Source: Clostridiales bacterium (GTDB lineage: Bacteria > Bacillota > Clostridia > Saccharofermentanales > Saccharofermentanaceae). From it: a stretch of 64,000 nucleotides of DNA. The stretch is from assembly GCA_017615325.1 (NCBI GenBank), contig JAGAAI010000048.1, positions 1 to 64,000 of the forward strand, read 5' to 3'. Under the pieces are notes generated by a model. The model had not been told where the DNA came from and did not search any database. It was given only the letters and a program-made list of their open reading frames with translations. The translations under genes and the position numbers were made by a program. Positions 42,378-51,116 of this stretch are shown piece after piece (positions within the stretch are counted from its first letter, which is position 1; each line of letters opens with the position of its first letter).

Positions 42378-42428
42378 GTGGCTAATCCAAATTAGCCACA
42401 TTATAGGCTAATCTAAATTAGCCGTCAA
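42378..42428 (-). promoter_or_regulatory. tetR promoter with two palindromic operators
   Basis: On the minus strand TTGACG (42423-42428), a 17-bp spacer and TATAAT (42400-42405). Operator A (42406-42423) is GGCTAATnnnnATTAGCC-type and fills the spacer. Operator B (42378-42399) is GTGGCTAAT-4-ATTAGCCAC, just downstream of -10. The centres are 26 bp apart. Confidence 0.88.
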
Positions 42429-42455
42429 GTCTTTCGCGAAAAAAATATGCCTTTC

Positions 42456-42483
42456 TTGACAGCGGGACTTTATGCTATACAAT
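42456..42483 (+). promoter_or_regulatory. Promoter of the phosphoesterase gene
   Basis: TTGACA (42456-42461), 16-bp spacer, TACAAT (42478-42483), 30 bp before the start codon. It is divergent from the tetR promoter, 27 bp apart at the -35 elements. Confidence 0.7.
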
Positions 42484-42513
42484 ACCTTCAAAGAAATGAA
42501 ATAAGGGGTATAT

Positions 42514-43074
42514 ATGATCTACTTTGCGTCAGATCCGCATTTTGCGCATAACAGGGAATTCCTCTACGGACCGCGTGGCTTCACTAACATAGAAGAGCAC
42601 GACGAGGCCCTTATCGGGAACTGGAACAGCATCATCAGGGACGATGATACCGTATATGTCCTCGGTGATATCATGCTAAAGGATAATGAGACCGGAATAG
42701 AATGCTGGAACAGGCTCCGCGGCCAAAAGAAGGTTATCTGGGGCAACCACGATTCCATCGTCAAGCAGGAACTGATCGCCGTCTGCCCCAATACTGAGAT
42801 CTTAGGTTATGCAACAGTCATCAAGGCAGAATCCCATAATTTCTACCTGTCACATTATCCGACCTTAACATCAGGCTTCTACGGAGAAGACCACAGGATC
42901 CAGAATAAGATCATCAACCTCTGCGGTCACACTCACACCAAGGACAGGTTCATAGATATGGATAAGGGCATCATCTACCACTGCGAATTCGACTGTCACG
43001 ATAACTTCCCTGTCTCCGTTGAAGAAGTTATCAGCGATATAAGGGACCATACCGCCAGGAGATTTCAGGAATAA
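42514..43074 (+). CDS. Calcineurin-like metallophosphoesterase
   Basis: A 186-residue metallophosphoesterase. The metal-ligand motifs are in order: SDPHFAHN, VLGDIM, WGNHD, LSHYP and CGHTHTKD. Small proteins of this kind, often annotated as hydrolases, act on phosphodiesters or phosphomonoesters; the substrate is unknown. It has its own promoter and a terminator just after the stop. Confidence 0.88.
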   Translation: MIYFASDPHFAHNREFLYGPRGFTNIEEHDEALIGNWNSIIRDDDTVYVLGDIMLKDNETGIECWNRLRGQKKVIWGNHDSIVKQELIAVCPNTEILGYATVIKAESHNFYLSHYPTLTSGFYGEDHRIQNKIINLCGHTHTKDRFIDMDKGIIYHCEFDCHDNFPVSVEEVISDIRDHTARRFQE

Positions 43075-43107
43075 AAAGACCCCCGGCACAGGCCGAAGGG
43101 TCTTTCT
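43073..43107. terminator. Terminator between convergent phosphoesterase and SLH-protein genes
   Basis: AAAGACCC (43075-43082) pairs with GGGTCTTT (43098-43105). The A-rich left and T-rich right flanks mean it can stop transcription in both directions. Confidence 0.8.
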
Positions 43108-43144
43108 TGCATCATGTGGTAATCTGAACACATTCCTCTGCAAA

Positions 43145-45907
43145 TTATTTCTTGTTTATATATTTGTCGTATTTGTATAGGAATGTTACCATCTGTCGCC
43201 TCAGGCAATTGCCGTTGGGCTTAAAGGTTCCGTCAGAGTAGCCTGCCAGGATCTTCTTCTCGGATGCCCAGAGTGTAGCCTCATAGAAATAATCCGTTTT
43301 CTTGACATCAGAGAACTTATTCTTTGTTGTCTTGGGAGCAGGCTTGCCAGCCAGTCTCCAGAGGAAAGTCACGGCATGTCTTCTGGCACAAACGATCTGA
43401 GGTCCGAACGTACCGTCTTTGTATCCTTCGACGATGTGATTCTCGTTGCCCCAGATAACCGCTTTATAGAAGTAATCCGTTTTCTTGACATCAGAGAATT
43501 TACAGGTGCTGTTCTTGGGTTTGGGACTGCCCTGAAGTCTCCAGATAAAGGTTACCATCTGAGCCCTGGTGCATTCGTTGGCAGGCTTAAACTTCGTCTG
43601 CTTATCGTAGCCCTTGACCACTCCCGAATCGGTAAGATAGTTTGTGGGAGCATACCAGAATTCATCAGGATCTGTGACATCCTTATAGAGGACCTGAATA
43701 TCGCATACTGTTTTGCCTGCGCTTGAGGTTATCGTTACAATGACCTTGCCGCTCTTGATGGCTTTAACATTGCCGTCCTGATCAACGGTCGCGATATTAT
43801 TGTCGGAAGATGTAAAGCTTATCCAGTCCGCTTTCTCCTGAGGCTTTAAAAGAAGTGTGTTCCCGCATACGATATTGGCCGAGAGCTTCTGGCCGTACTT
43901 GTACCTTAAGACCATGCTGCTCTTCGTATCAGGATCCTTTGCGATCTTCAGCACTGCAACGTTGCTCTTGATCTTGCCCCAGTAAGGATCAGTTATCGTA
44001 GCTTTTACATAGTAAGTCCCGACATTGGAAGGGGCCGATCCCTTCTTAAGACTTCCGTTATCCCCCGGAGTTACCTGAACCTTGCAGTCTTTGTCAGTAT
44101 AGTATTTGTAAGTTATATCGCCCGTAACATCCACTGTTCCGGCGGGATCTATCGACCGGGGTTCACTGTTGTAACCGCAGGTCTTGTCAGCCAGGATAAG
44201 GTCAGGATAGACCGTATCAAAGCCCACTTCCTTTGCAAACTTATCGGCATAGGATCCTTCTTTGCAATGGAAGGTAACCCTTCTTAAAACGGGTTTGCGG
44301 CTGGAAGTCCAATACCATCCCGTCCAGGTCAGATCGTCGGGGATAGACTTAACGGATGGCTTGATATATACATCCGTAAGATTTCCGCAACCGTAAAAAC
44401 ATGCATCCCCAATCTTGGTGAGAGTGCCGGGGAGTTTTATCGAGGTAAGATTCGTAATGCTTGTAAATGCCCGGTTGCCGACAGATGTGATCCCTTCCTC
44501 CACAACGACAGATGTGATCTTTTCTCTTATATCGTTCGGTACCGAACCAATGAAACCGTCTATTACCTCTCCTGTTCCCGAGATGGTGAGGACACCGTCC
44601 TTAAAAGACCACGTTGCTGTCTTTCCGGCAAGCTTATAATCTTTTGTCGTAAGTTTTCCGGATGAAGTATCTATCGAATAGAAATTGAGGCTTCCTGCAT
44701 TCGTGTAGGTAAATGTCACCTTGTCACCGTCAAGGATGGGTTCACAGGAGGTAATGTGTGCTTTGCTCTGTCTATATATCTTGGTAAGCTTATTGCCTGC
44801 CCCGTCGATAAAGCAGTAATTAAGACAGCGCGTCTCATCCGTCGCACCGTTTCTTTCCCAAAGGACAAGGAACTTGTTGTTATTGATCTTGACCATCTTA
44901 ATGGCAGAAGGCGCAGAGTTATCTTTATCGGAAGTAAGCCACTTGGTAACGGTCTTCTCTGCCGTAAATTCATTTTTGGGAGTTATCGTCAGGTAGATAT
45001 TGTATGTTTTCTTGTAATTGCTGTCATCGTATCTTGACTGGTCGATCGATGCGCCTATGCCGATGATATTCTTGGATGAAGTCTCGACATCGTCCGCCGT
45101 TGCGTATGTTGCGATAGCCCATGAACTTGTTCTTTTGCCGCCGTAATCGAAAACCCTGATACGGGACAGGGTCCTTGTGCCCCTGTAGTACTTATCAGGA
45201 CTGTCAACTACTTTGCCTAATGTGGTACACCTGGATCCTTCACTTTCTTCCAGGACATATGTATCGTTATTCTCATCCACTACGATATGCTGCGTGAACG
45301 AATGCCAGAGATCTGCGGCCAGGATATCCCAGCTCATATCCTTGATCACGATCGAAAACATCAGAAAGCCCTGATGTCCCATATTGAACTGCGGGTCCAC
45401 GTAACCCTGGTGTCCCGTTACCAGAAAGAGTTCCCCGTTACACTCGGCTAGTTCGGTCGTTCCGTGATGGAAAGGGTATCTTATCTGTTCTCCGAAATCG
45501 TTCTTGCCGGAGATCTTGGCTTCTCCCAGTCTCTTCCATTTCTTATCGTACTTAACGACCCTTATTACTTCATAGTCATCTATCTCATCCAGATTGTTGC
45601 GTCCGAAAACAAGATAGTAGTAATCCTTGCCCGAATAGAATTTCTCAAAATAAGACAGTTCGCTCTTTATCTTTTTACGGTTCAATATCTGTTTGTCTTT
45701 ATTGTAATCCTCAGCAAAAAGGCCTTCATCGCAACTGACAAAACGCATGTAACCGGTGTCGGTCTTAGTGATATATTCCTTACCGCTGCCAAAGACCAGA
45801 GGAAGCAGCGAACTTTCTTCTGTATCAGCCATGATCTGACCTGACGGTATAACTAACAAGGCAGCGATAACTATTGCCATCGCCATTCTGTTTAAGATCT
45901 TTCTCAT
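43145..45907 (-). CDS. Secreted surface protein with LRR, Big2-like and three SLH domains
   Basis: A 920-residue exported protein. Signal peptide 1-27 (AIVIAALLVIPSGQIMA). Residues about 30-430 form a long beta-rich region, possibly a propeller, of unknown family. Next is a BspA-like leucine-rich repeat segment (about 440-560, with ITSVGNRAFTSITNLTSIKL). Then a beta-sandwich ending GTYYVKATI, and a Big2-like domain (SSDNNIATVDQDGNVKAIKSG). Three S-layer-homology repeats close it, each with the FSDVKKTDYFY and GYxDGTF pattern, which bind the cell wall. The gene follows the zinc-ribbon TPR gene by 66 bp. Binding partner unknown. Confidence 0.88.
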   Translation of the reverse strand: MRKILNRMAMAIVIAALLVIPSGQIMADTEESSLLPLVFGSGKEYITKTDTGYMRFVSCDEGLFAEDYNKDKQILNRKKIKSELSYFEKFYSGKDYYYLVFGRNNLDEIDDYEVIRVVKYDKKWKRLGEAKISGKNDFGEQIRYPFHHGTTELAECNGELFLVTGHQGYVDPQFNMGHQGFLMFSIVIKDMSWDILAADLWHSFTQHIVVDENNDTYVLEESEGSRCTTLGKVVDSPDKYYRGTRTLSRIRVFDYGGKRTSSWAIATYATADDVETSSKNIIGIGASIDQSRYDDSNYKKTYNIYLTITPKNEFTAEKTVTKWLTSDKDNSAPSAIKMVKINNNKFLVLWERNGATDETRCLNYCFIDGAGNKLTKIYRQSKAHITSCEPILDGDKVTFTYTNAGSLNFYSIDTSSGKLTTKDYKLAGKTATWSFKDGVLTISGTGEVIDGFIGSVPNDIREKITSVVVEEGITSVGNRAFTSITNLTSIKLPGTLTKIGDACFYGCGNLTDVYIKPSVKSIPDDLTWTGWYWTSSRKPVLRRVTFHCKEGSYADKFAKEVGFDTVYPDLILADKTCGYNSEPRSIDPAGTVDVTGDITYKYYTDKDCKVQVTPGDNGSLKKGSAPSNVGTYYVKATITDPYWGKIKSNVAVLKIAKDPDTKSSMVLRYKYGQKLSANIVCGNTLLLKPQEKADWISFTSSDNNIATVDQDGNVKAIKSGKVIVTITSSAGKTVCDIQVLYKDVTDPDEFWYAPTNYLTDSGVVKGYDKQTKFKPANECTRAQMVTFIWRLQGSPKPKNSTCKFSDVKKTDYFYKAVIWGNENHIVEGYKDGTFGPQIVCARRHAVTFLWRLAGKPAPKTTKNKFSDVKKTDYFYEATLWASEKKILAGYSDGTFKPNGNCLRRQMVTFLYKYDKYINKK

Positions 45908-45973
45908 GAACGATCATCTCCTCTCGAAGGATAGGGATTATCAGGCCATATCCTGTCTTAAGAAACTGTCTTT

Positions 45974-47704
45974 TTACATACCGTCTGCTCCGCCCGGAAC
46001 AGTGGAAGATCCTACGTTTCCTGTGGTGCTGGCCATGAGCCTTAAGGTGTATGTGTAATTACGCTTCAGCTGGAAATCCTGGCTTGAACCGTTCATGAGC
46101 TGGCTGTAACTTGCTTTGCCTCCGAACAGATCCTTGTCTCCGTACCACTTGTCACCATAAGCAGCCTTTATGGTATAAGTCATGGGCTTGAGCTTAAGCT
46201 TTGCTGTCTTCCCTGCCCTGATGAAGATCTGGGCTACCGCATTTCCGGATGCATCGTAGAATTTGAGGAATACATTGTTCCCTGAAGGAGCCGTGATCTT
46301 CATGTTGACTCCGCTACCGTTGCTCTTCTTCATGGAGCCGCTCTCGGGGAGCTCCTGTTCACACTGACTTGCCTTCGTATCCGAATCCTTGTATCCCGGG
46401 ATCGAAGCATACGCCTGCTGGGCTTTGTAATACTCACCGTTCTTAAAGTATTCTTCTGCCGTAGCATATGCTTTGGCCTGCTTCTCCTCTTTATCTAATA
46501 TTGCCTTGCAGCTGCTGTAGCGGTCCTGTGAGTCAAGGAAATCGCCCAGCTCCTGGAATGCGGCCATGGCATCCTTATATTTCTTTTTCTCCTGGAGCTT
46601 TACGGCATCCTCATACTTGAATCCCTTAAGAGCATATTCAAAAATATCGCTCTGTTCACCTGCTGCAGGCTTCACGATCTCACAGATCTTATCGACATCA
46701 ACCTCACCGCCGTTATAAGCATCTGTGATCACCTTATCCTCATCAGTCTTGGGATCTACAAGGAACATCATCTCGGGATCCTGGATCTGAAGGCCATAGA
46801 GAGTAGCGATTATTCCCGTCCAGTTGTTTTCTTCCCTTGCATTGTAGAGACGGCACATCGCATCACAGTAATTTCTGTCGTAATTGTAATCGGCATAAAC
46901 TTCCTGAATGGAATTAAACTTTACCAGAGCATTTTCATAATCACCCTGATCCATATATTCGTATGCAGCTTTTACATTCGTATAATCGTCTATCAAAACA
47001 GCGGCTTTCTTGCCCTCGCTGTCAGATCCGAAGAAGTCCTTGCGCTCCTTCAAGATCCTGATGGCGCCGTCATAATCTTTGGAGCTTATGAGTCCGTCGA
47101 TCTTTTTGCTTTCGATCTCGAGCTCTGAATATTCCGCATAGTACTCAGAATCTTCATAGTCTCCCAATTCATTGAACAGCCCCAAAGACTCCTCATATTT
47201 CCCCTCACCGAAAGCCGTCATGGCTTCGTTATACTTCTGTGTGATCGTGTATTGACGGTAACCGATGACACCGACGACAGCGGCAGCGCCGAGGATAATG
47301 AGTCCTCCTACTACCGACAGGATAATGATCAGAGGTTTCTTGGATCTCTTCTTAGGAGCAGCTGCGGGAGCAGGAGTCTGCATTACGGGAGCAGCAGGCT
47401 GAACCGGTTCTGCAGGTGCAACCGGAGCTGCGGGTGCAGGTGCTTCTTCCGGAGGTGCAGGAACTTCTTCTTTTGTAACTTCTTCCGGAGCGGCTGCGGG
47501 AACTTCTTCTTTTGCCTCAACTTCCGGAGCGGGCTCAGCCTTGGGCTCTTCCTCTATAGCAGGTTCAATATCAGCTTTAGCGGGCTCTTCCTTAACGGTT
47601 TCTTCTACCTTCTCGAAAACTTCTTCCGGCTTTATGACCTTCGCTCCGCAGTTGGAACAGAAAGGAGTATCAGCGACCGGTTTTCCACAATTACTGCAAA
47701 ACAT
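45974..47704 (-). CDS. Zinc-ribbon, membrane-anchored TPR-like protein
   Basis: A 576-residue protein. The N terminus is a double-CxxC zinc ribbon (Cys3, Cys6, Cys16, Cys19). A Glu/Pro/Ala-rich spacer (about 25-125) leads to one membrane helix (about 133-157, SKKPLIIILSVVGGLIILG and onward). Outside, TPR-like repeats follow (EAMTAFGEGKYEESLGLFNEL, ALVKFNSIQEV, AMAAFQELGDFLDSQDRY) and a C-terminal beta domain (about 470-560). Similar zinc-ribbon/TPR membrane proteins are common in Firmicutes, without clear function. TATAAT with extended TG at 47755-47760 is its likely -10. Confidence 0.8.
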   Translation of the reverse strand: MFCSNCGKPVADTPFCSNCGAKVIKPEEVFEKVEETVKEEPAKADIEPAIEEEPKAEPAPEVEAKEEVPAAAPEEVTKEEVPAPPEEAPAPAAPVAPAEPVQPAAPVMQTPAPAAAPKKRSKKPLIIILSVVGGLIILGAAAVVGVIGYRQYTITQKYNEAMTAFGEGKYEESLGLFNELGDYEDSEYYAEYSELEIESKKIDGLISSKDYDGAIRILKERKDFFGSDSEGKKAAVLIDDYTNVKAAYEYMDQGDYENALVKFNSIQEVYADYNYDRNYCDAMCRLYNAREENNWTGIIATLYGLQIQDPEMMFLVDPKTDEDKVITDAYNGGEVDVDKICEIVKPAAGEQSDIFEYALKGFKYEDAVKLQEKKKYKDAMAAFQELGDFLDSQDRYSSCKAILDKEEKQAKAYATAEEYFKNGEYYKAQQAYASIPGYKDSDTKASQCEQELPESGSMKKSNGSGVNMKITAPSGNNVFLKFYDASGNAVAQIFIRAGKTAKLKLKPMTYTIKAAYGDKWYGDKDLFGGKASYSQLMNGSSQDFQLKRNYTYTLRLMASTTGNVGSSTVPGGADGM

Positions 47705-47754
47705 AATTAACCCTCACTTTATACGGTTTAAGAAAGGCTGTTCCTTACAAACGG

Positions 47755-47760
47755 ATTATA
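47755..47760 (-). promoter_or_regulatory. Extended -10 for the zinc-ribbon TPR gene
   Basis: Minus-strand TATAAT preceded by TGC, about 50 bp upstream of the start codon at 47704. No clear -35. Confidence 0.5.
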
Positions 47761-47802
47761 GCACACCGAAGGAATGCAGACTGTCATTTCCATCTATCTT
47801 TT

Positions 47803-47835
47803 CGCAAAACAAAATGTTGTAGTATTAACATTTTT
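47803..47835 (-). terminator. Probable terminator after the GNAT gene
   Basis: AAAATGTT and AACATTTT (47811-47818, 47827-47834) form a stem with an 8-nt loop; on the minus strand GTTTTG follows. It lies about 30 bp beyond the GNAT stop. Confidence 0.5.
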
Positions 47836-47865
47836 ACTTAGGGAGACTCAGACGGAAGAGATCTC

Positions 47866-48639
47866 TTAATCCTCTTTATTCATCTTATCGACTTCTTCTA
47901 CGGGCTTGACGGTCATCTCGACCCAGGCAGGAATAAATCCGCACTTTACCGCATTCCTTACTGACCTCAGATTAGACCAGGCCGTGCAGTAGAAGGGGAC
48001 TTTCCCCCTGTCTAATATCTCAAGCGCAAGTCTTGATGTCAGAGCAGATGCTATACCCTGTCTTCTATAGCCCGGCAATACATCAACTCCGATCTGCCAC
48101 ATCTCATGAGCATCGGCCGAACACCCTGCAAGACCTATGAGCTTATCACCGTCATAAGCTCCTGCGGCCAGGACGTCCAGCTCCTTCCTGTTACTGCATA
48201 AGGCATTGGACCATTCCGGCAGATAGAGATCTTGGAACTGTTCTTTTTCCAGCACGCGAAGTTCGTATCCTGTCGGACGCTCCTTAAGGATCGCAAGATC
48301 CGGCAGATAGTATTCCGCCATGAAGCATACGGTCTGGCCCAAAGGTTCGATGCGCTTGTTAAGCCAGCGTATATTGGGTGTCTCGAAACAGTGGGCAAAA
48401 TCAAACCTGTTTATATATTCTCCTACGATAGTTGACAGTTCCTTAGTTGCAGCCGCGACTACATTATTCCCGTAGGATATGAAGTTAGATCCGATCGGTA
48501 ATTCATAATATCTTTTTGCATTGGCCCCAAGCTTATGTTCTACGAGCCTGTTATCTACGGCTAGAAAGTCTTCTGCCTTGCAGCCGATATCCTCAGCCGA
48601 TTGTTCCAGTGCGATCTTCAATATATCTTTATTTGTCAT
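47866..48639 (-). CDS. GNAT-family N-acetyltransferase
   Basis: A 257-residue protein whose C-terminal half is a GNAT domain: IGLAGCSADAHEMWQIGVDVLPGYRRQGIASALTSRLA, the acetyl-CoA-binding R/QxxGxA loop lying near residues 195-205. The N-terminal 120 residues are a separate, unassigned region. I start at ATG 48639, with a GAGAAGG site, and not at an upstream TTG. It is divergent from the PEBP lipoprotein, with a 24-bp perfect palindrome between them. Substrate unknown. Confidence 0.83.
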   Translation of the reverse strand: MTNKDILKIALEQSAEDIGCKAEDFLAVDNRLVEHKLGANAKRYYELPIGSNFISYGNNVVAAATKELSTIVGEYINRFDFAHCFETPNIRWLNKRIEPLGQTVCFMAEYYLPDLAILKERPTGYELRVLEKEQFQDLYLPEWSNALCSNRKELDVLAAGAYDGDKLIGLAGCSADAHEMWQIGVDVLPGYRRQGIASALTSRLALEILDRGKVPFYCTAWSNLRSVRNAVKCGFIPAWVEMTVKPVEEVDKMNKED

Positions 48640-48740
48640 CCCGGTATCCTTCTCCAAAAGTCTTTTTACTATTTTATCATTTACGAAAAAGCAGACCCCC
48701 GGAAATAAATCAAAGCCTTTACTTTGAGCAGATTAGATGA

Positions 48741-48764
48741 TAAAGTAACAATATTGTTACTTTA
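48741..48764. promoter_or_regulatory. 24-bp perfect palindrome between divergent genes
   Basis: The half-site TAAAGTAACAAT (48741-48752) is followed directly by its exact complement (48753-48764). It lies 31 bp before the PEBP start and about 100 bp before the GNAT start. Without GC-rich stem or T-run it looks like a repressor operator, not a terminator. The regulator is not identified. Confidence 0.75.
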
Positions 48765-48795
48765 AACCTTGTGATCTATCGGGAGGGGACCTGGC

Positions 48796-49521
48796 ATGAA
48801 TAGACATAAGATCATATCTATATTGCTCATAACATCTTTTGCATTATCATTTGCAGGATGCAGTTCAAACACAGATAACACAACGACCACAAACACAACT
48901 TCAAAAGCCGGCACGGAAACTTCAGCAAGTACCGAGACAACGGAATCTGCTGCCAGTTCTAAAGGCAGTGAGGCATCAAAGGTAAATGAGTTCTTTATAA
49001 AGATCAATTATCTTGAAGGCTTTGATACATTCGAACTAAGTTCCGCTGATCTTAGCGGTGATACATGGGCGGATTCGTTTTCCACCACAACAAAGGGTAA
49101 GGACCAGTCGCCCCAGCTGTCATGGGCGCCCGTTGAAGGAGCAAGTTCTTACGTAATTTATATGCTCGACCAGTTTGGCCGTGATCCGACGACTTATTGG
49201 AAATCGAATGATGTTAAAGAGACAGATCTTCCATCAGGCTGGGCTCCCAAGAGTGAATACATCGGACCTGTCCGCCACACGGACGGTCTTGCCCATCCTT
49301 ATGTCATCTACGTCGTAGCTCTCCGTCAGGCAGTTAAAGAAGCTCCCGGTGATTTCTACAATGCTACATTCAAGTTCGAAGATAAGGTAAAGACTCTCGA
49401 TACTGACGATAACGGCAAGAGCGGTAACATCGTAGCCTATGGCCGTCTTGCAGGTTACTACACAGGAGAGGAGAATTTCTCGGATCCTTCTGAATGGGTC
49501 AAGTGGGTAACCGAAGATTAA
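48796..49521 (+). CDS. Lipoprotein of the PEBP (YbhB/YbcL) family
   Basis: A 241-residue lipoprotein with lipobox SFAGC (Cys22) and a Thr/Ser-rich spacer to about residue 62. The remainder resembles phosphatidylethanolamine-binding proteins: SPQLSWAPVEGASSYVIYMLDQ, then YIGPVRHTDGLAHPYVIYVVAL. The family's ligand site near DPxxP/HxW is only partly kept (GRDPTTYWKSND). Bacterial PEBP roles are poorly known. GGAGGGG ribosome site. Its stop overlaps the convergent methyltransferase stop by 4 bp. Confidence 0.8.
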   Translation: MNRHKIISILLITSFALSFAGCSSNTDNTTTTNTTSKAGTETSASTETTESAASSKGSEASKVNEFFIKINYLEGFDTFELSSADLSGDTWADSFSTTTKGKDQSPQLSWAPVEGASSYVIYMLDQFGRDPTTYWKSNDVKETDLPSGWAPKSEYIGPVRHTDGLAHPYVIYVVALRQAVKEAPGDFYNATFKFEDKVKTLDTDDNGKSGNIVAYGRLAGYYTGEENFSDPSEWVKWVTED

Positions 49522-50261
49522 GACTCTGCCTTTGCTTTTACGATAAGGAAATCCGGTTTGTGATATAGATCGTAGTAATCGGGATATTTTTCAAGCAGTT
49601 CTTCCGAAGGCTTGGGCTCAACGATCTTTTCGATCTTAAATCCTTCTTCGATAAGTACATTTATAACGGTCGACATCGACCTGTGATAGATCTTCACGTT
49701 ATCAACAAACCAGACTGATTCCCTCTCGCCTTCCTTGGCGTAGTCAGTAACTTTGGCGGAGAGTTTGTATCCTGTCTCATCCCTGACCCATCTGTCACCT
49801 CCCGTGTGACATGTATTGATCGGATGTTCCTGCGAGAAGATGAATTCACCTCCGGGTACTAAGAGCCTGCGGACATTCTTAACGACTCCCCGGTAGTCTT
49901 CTATATAGTGGATCGCAAGGGAACTTATAACCAGGTCAAACCCGCCTTCCAACTTGTCCAGATCTTCCATCGGCATCCTTATGTATCTGATCCCGGGAGC
50001 TGAATTCTTCTCTTTAGCAACGGAGAGCATCTTTTCGGAGATGTCAATTCCGGTTACTTCCTTAGCACCCATATTCAGATAGTCCATGCAGTGTTCCCCG
50101 CTGCCGCATCCGAGATCTAAGATCCGAAGATCCGCAAGGTCCGGCAGCAGCGCAAAACGTTCGGGTATCTCAAACAGATTGTTTGCGTTTGCTTCCCTTG
50201 CCCTTAACTCGCTGTAACCTGCGAAAAAAGTCTCGTTATCGTAGATGTTCTGCTTTGCCAT
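49518..50261 (-). CDS. Class I SAM-dependent methyltransferase
   Basis: A 247-residue methyltransferase. SAM motif ILDLGCGSGEHC, then EVTGIDISEKML, FDLVISSLAIHYI and GGEFIFSQEHP, of the Methyltransf_11 type. It overlaps the Nudix gene by 26 bp, so they form a pair. Substrate unknown; small molecules are usual for this subgroup. Confidence 0.88.
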   Translation of the reverse strand: MAKQNIYDNETFFAGYSELRAREANANNLFEIPERFALLPDLADLRILDLGCGSGEHCMDYLNMGAKEVTGIDISEKMLSVAKEKNSAPGIRYIRMPMEDLDKLEGGFDLVISSLAIHYIEDYRGVVKNVRRLLVPGGEFIFSQEHPINTCHTGGDRWVRDETGYKLSAKVTDYAKEGERESVWFVDNVKIYHRSMSTVINVLIEEGFKIEKIVEPKPSEELLEKYPDYYDLYHKPDFLIVKAKAES

Positions 50262-50739
50262 TCATAACCTCCGTCAATGCAGTAAACTCGCGCCTGTAAA
50301 GGCCGTATAAGGGTATATCCTTCATCCTGTATTCTTCGTACTTGCCGAAGATATTGACCGCTTCTTCCAAAGAGAGCCAGACCTTCTCATAACCTGCTTC
50401 CTCTTCAGCCTCAGTAAAATGCGTTTCCCCGGTATCGCGGACAAATTCACATATGAAGAAATGCGAAAAGTGGCGCCATACATCAAAGAGTTCCTCTATC
50501 TCGATGATCTCTTCTTTTGCTCTTACAACGATGCCGGTCTCTTCCAGCAACTCACGCTCGCAGCATGCAGCATAACTTTCCCCTTCTTCGACACCGCCGC
50601 CCGGGATCATGTAATAGCCGTTATTGGAAAGATAACTTAACAGGACCTTACCGTCTTTTATCACTATTCCTCTGCCGCAATGCCGGACGTGATCGACATG
50701 TCCCAGATAGTCATCGTTTATCAACAGGATCTGCTTCAT
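50236..50739 (-). CDS. Nudix hydrolase
   Basis: A 167-residue Nudix protein with a complete box: GGGVEEGESYAACCERELLEETGI in residues about 46-69, carrying the REUXEE glutamates that bind Mg. It follows VIKDGKVLLSYLSNNGYYMIPGG. Nudix enzymes hydrolyse nucleoside-diphosphate-linked compounds. The gene has an extended TATAAT (50800-50805 on plus) and a small leader hairpin (AGAGGC-5-GCCTCT, 50764-50780). Paired with a methyltransferase. Confidence 0.88.
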   Translation of the reverse strand: MKQILLINDDYLGHVDHVRHCGRGIVIKDGKVLLSYLSNNGYYMIPGGGVEEGESYAACCERELLEETGIVVRAKEEIIEIEELFDVWRHFSHFFICEFVRDTGETHFTEAEEEAGYEKVWLSLEEAVNIFGKYEEYRMKDIPLYGLYRREFTALTEVMNGKAEHLR

Positions 50740-50857
50740 AACCCCTTACCATAGCGTATCTCTAGAGGCTTTTTGCCTCTTCCCCGTTTTGACACAGATA
50801 TTATATCAAATCAGGCTGTTATGATTTGAATTCTATGTCATTGACCTCAAATAGATT

Positions 50858-50897
50858 TATAGAAAAATAAACAACGACCGGACATTTGTCCGATCGT
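50858..50897 (-). terminator. Terminator of tRNA-Ser
   Basis: On the minus strand an 11-bp stem with one wobble pair (50887-50897 with 50874-50884, 2-nt apex) is followed by TGTTTATTTTTC. It begins 6 bp after the tRNA 3' end. Confidence 0.8.
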
Positions 50898-50903
50898 CAG
50901 ATT

Positions 50904-50996
50904 TGGCGGAGAAGGAGGGATTCGAACCCTCGAAACCCTTTTGGGGTTTACGCGATTTCCAGTCGCGCGCCCTCGACCAGGCTAGGCGACTTCTCC
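50904..50996 (-). tRNA. tRNA-Ser (anticodon GGA)
   Basis: A class II tRNA with long variable arm. Acceptor GGAGAAG pairs with CTTCTCC, discriminator G, CCA encoded (50904-50906). The anticodon stem-loop CGACTGGAAATCG gives anticodon GGA (Ser UCC/UCU). The T-arm GGTTCGAATCC is normal. The promoter is at 51025-51053. Confidence 0.95.
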
Positions 50997-51024
50997 ATAC
51001 GATGTCCTTATGACACGCCCAAAG

Positions 51025-51053
51025 ATTGTATAATCTTTAAAGGCTTTTGTCAA
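51025..51053 (-). promoter_or_regulatory. tRNA-Ser promoter
   Basis: On the minus strand TTGACA (51048-51053), 17-bp spacer, TACAAT (51025-51030), about 29 bp before the tRNA 5' end. Its -35 overlaps the -35 of the divergent lipoprotein promoter. Confidence 0.85.
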
Positions 51054-51075
51054 CATTGGTTATGCGTGGTATAAT
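51047..51075 (+). promoter_or_regulatory. Promoter of the lipoprotein-azlCD operon
   Basis: TTGTCA (51047-51052), 17-bp spacer, TATAAT (51070-51075). The -35 shares five bases with the tRNA-Ser -35 on the opposite strand. Confidence 0.85.
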
Positions 51076-51116
51076 CGCTTGGTAAAAGTTATAGTCAAAA
51101 AGTGAGGAAAAAGGGA

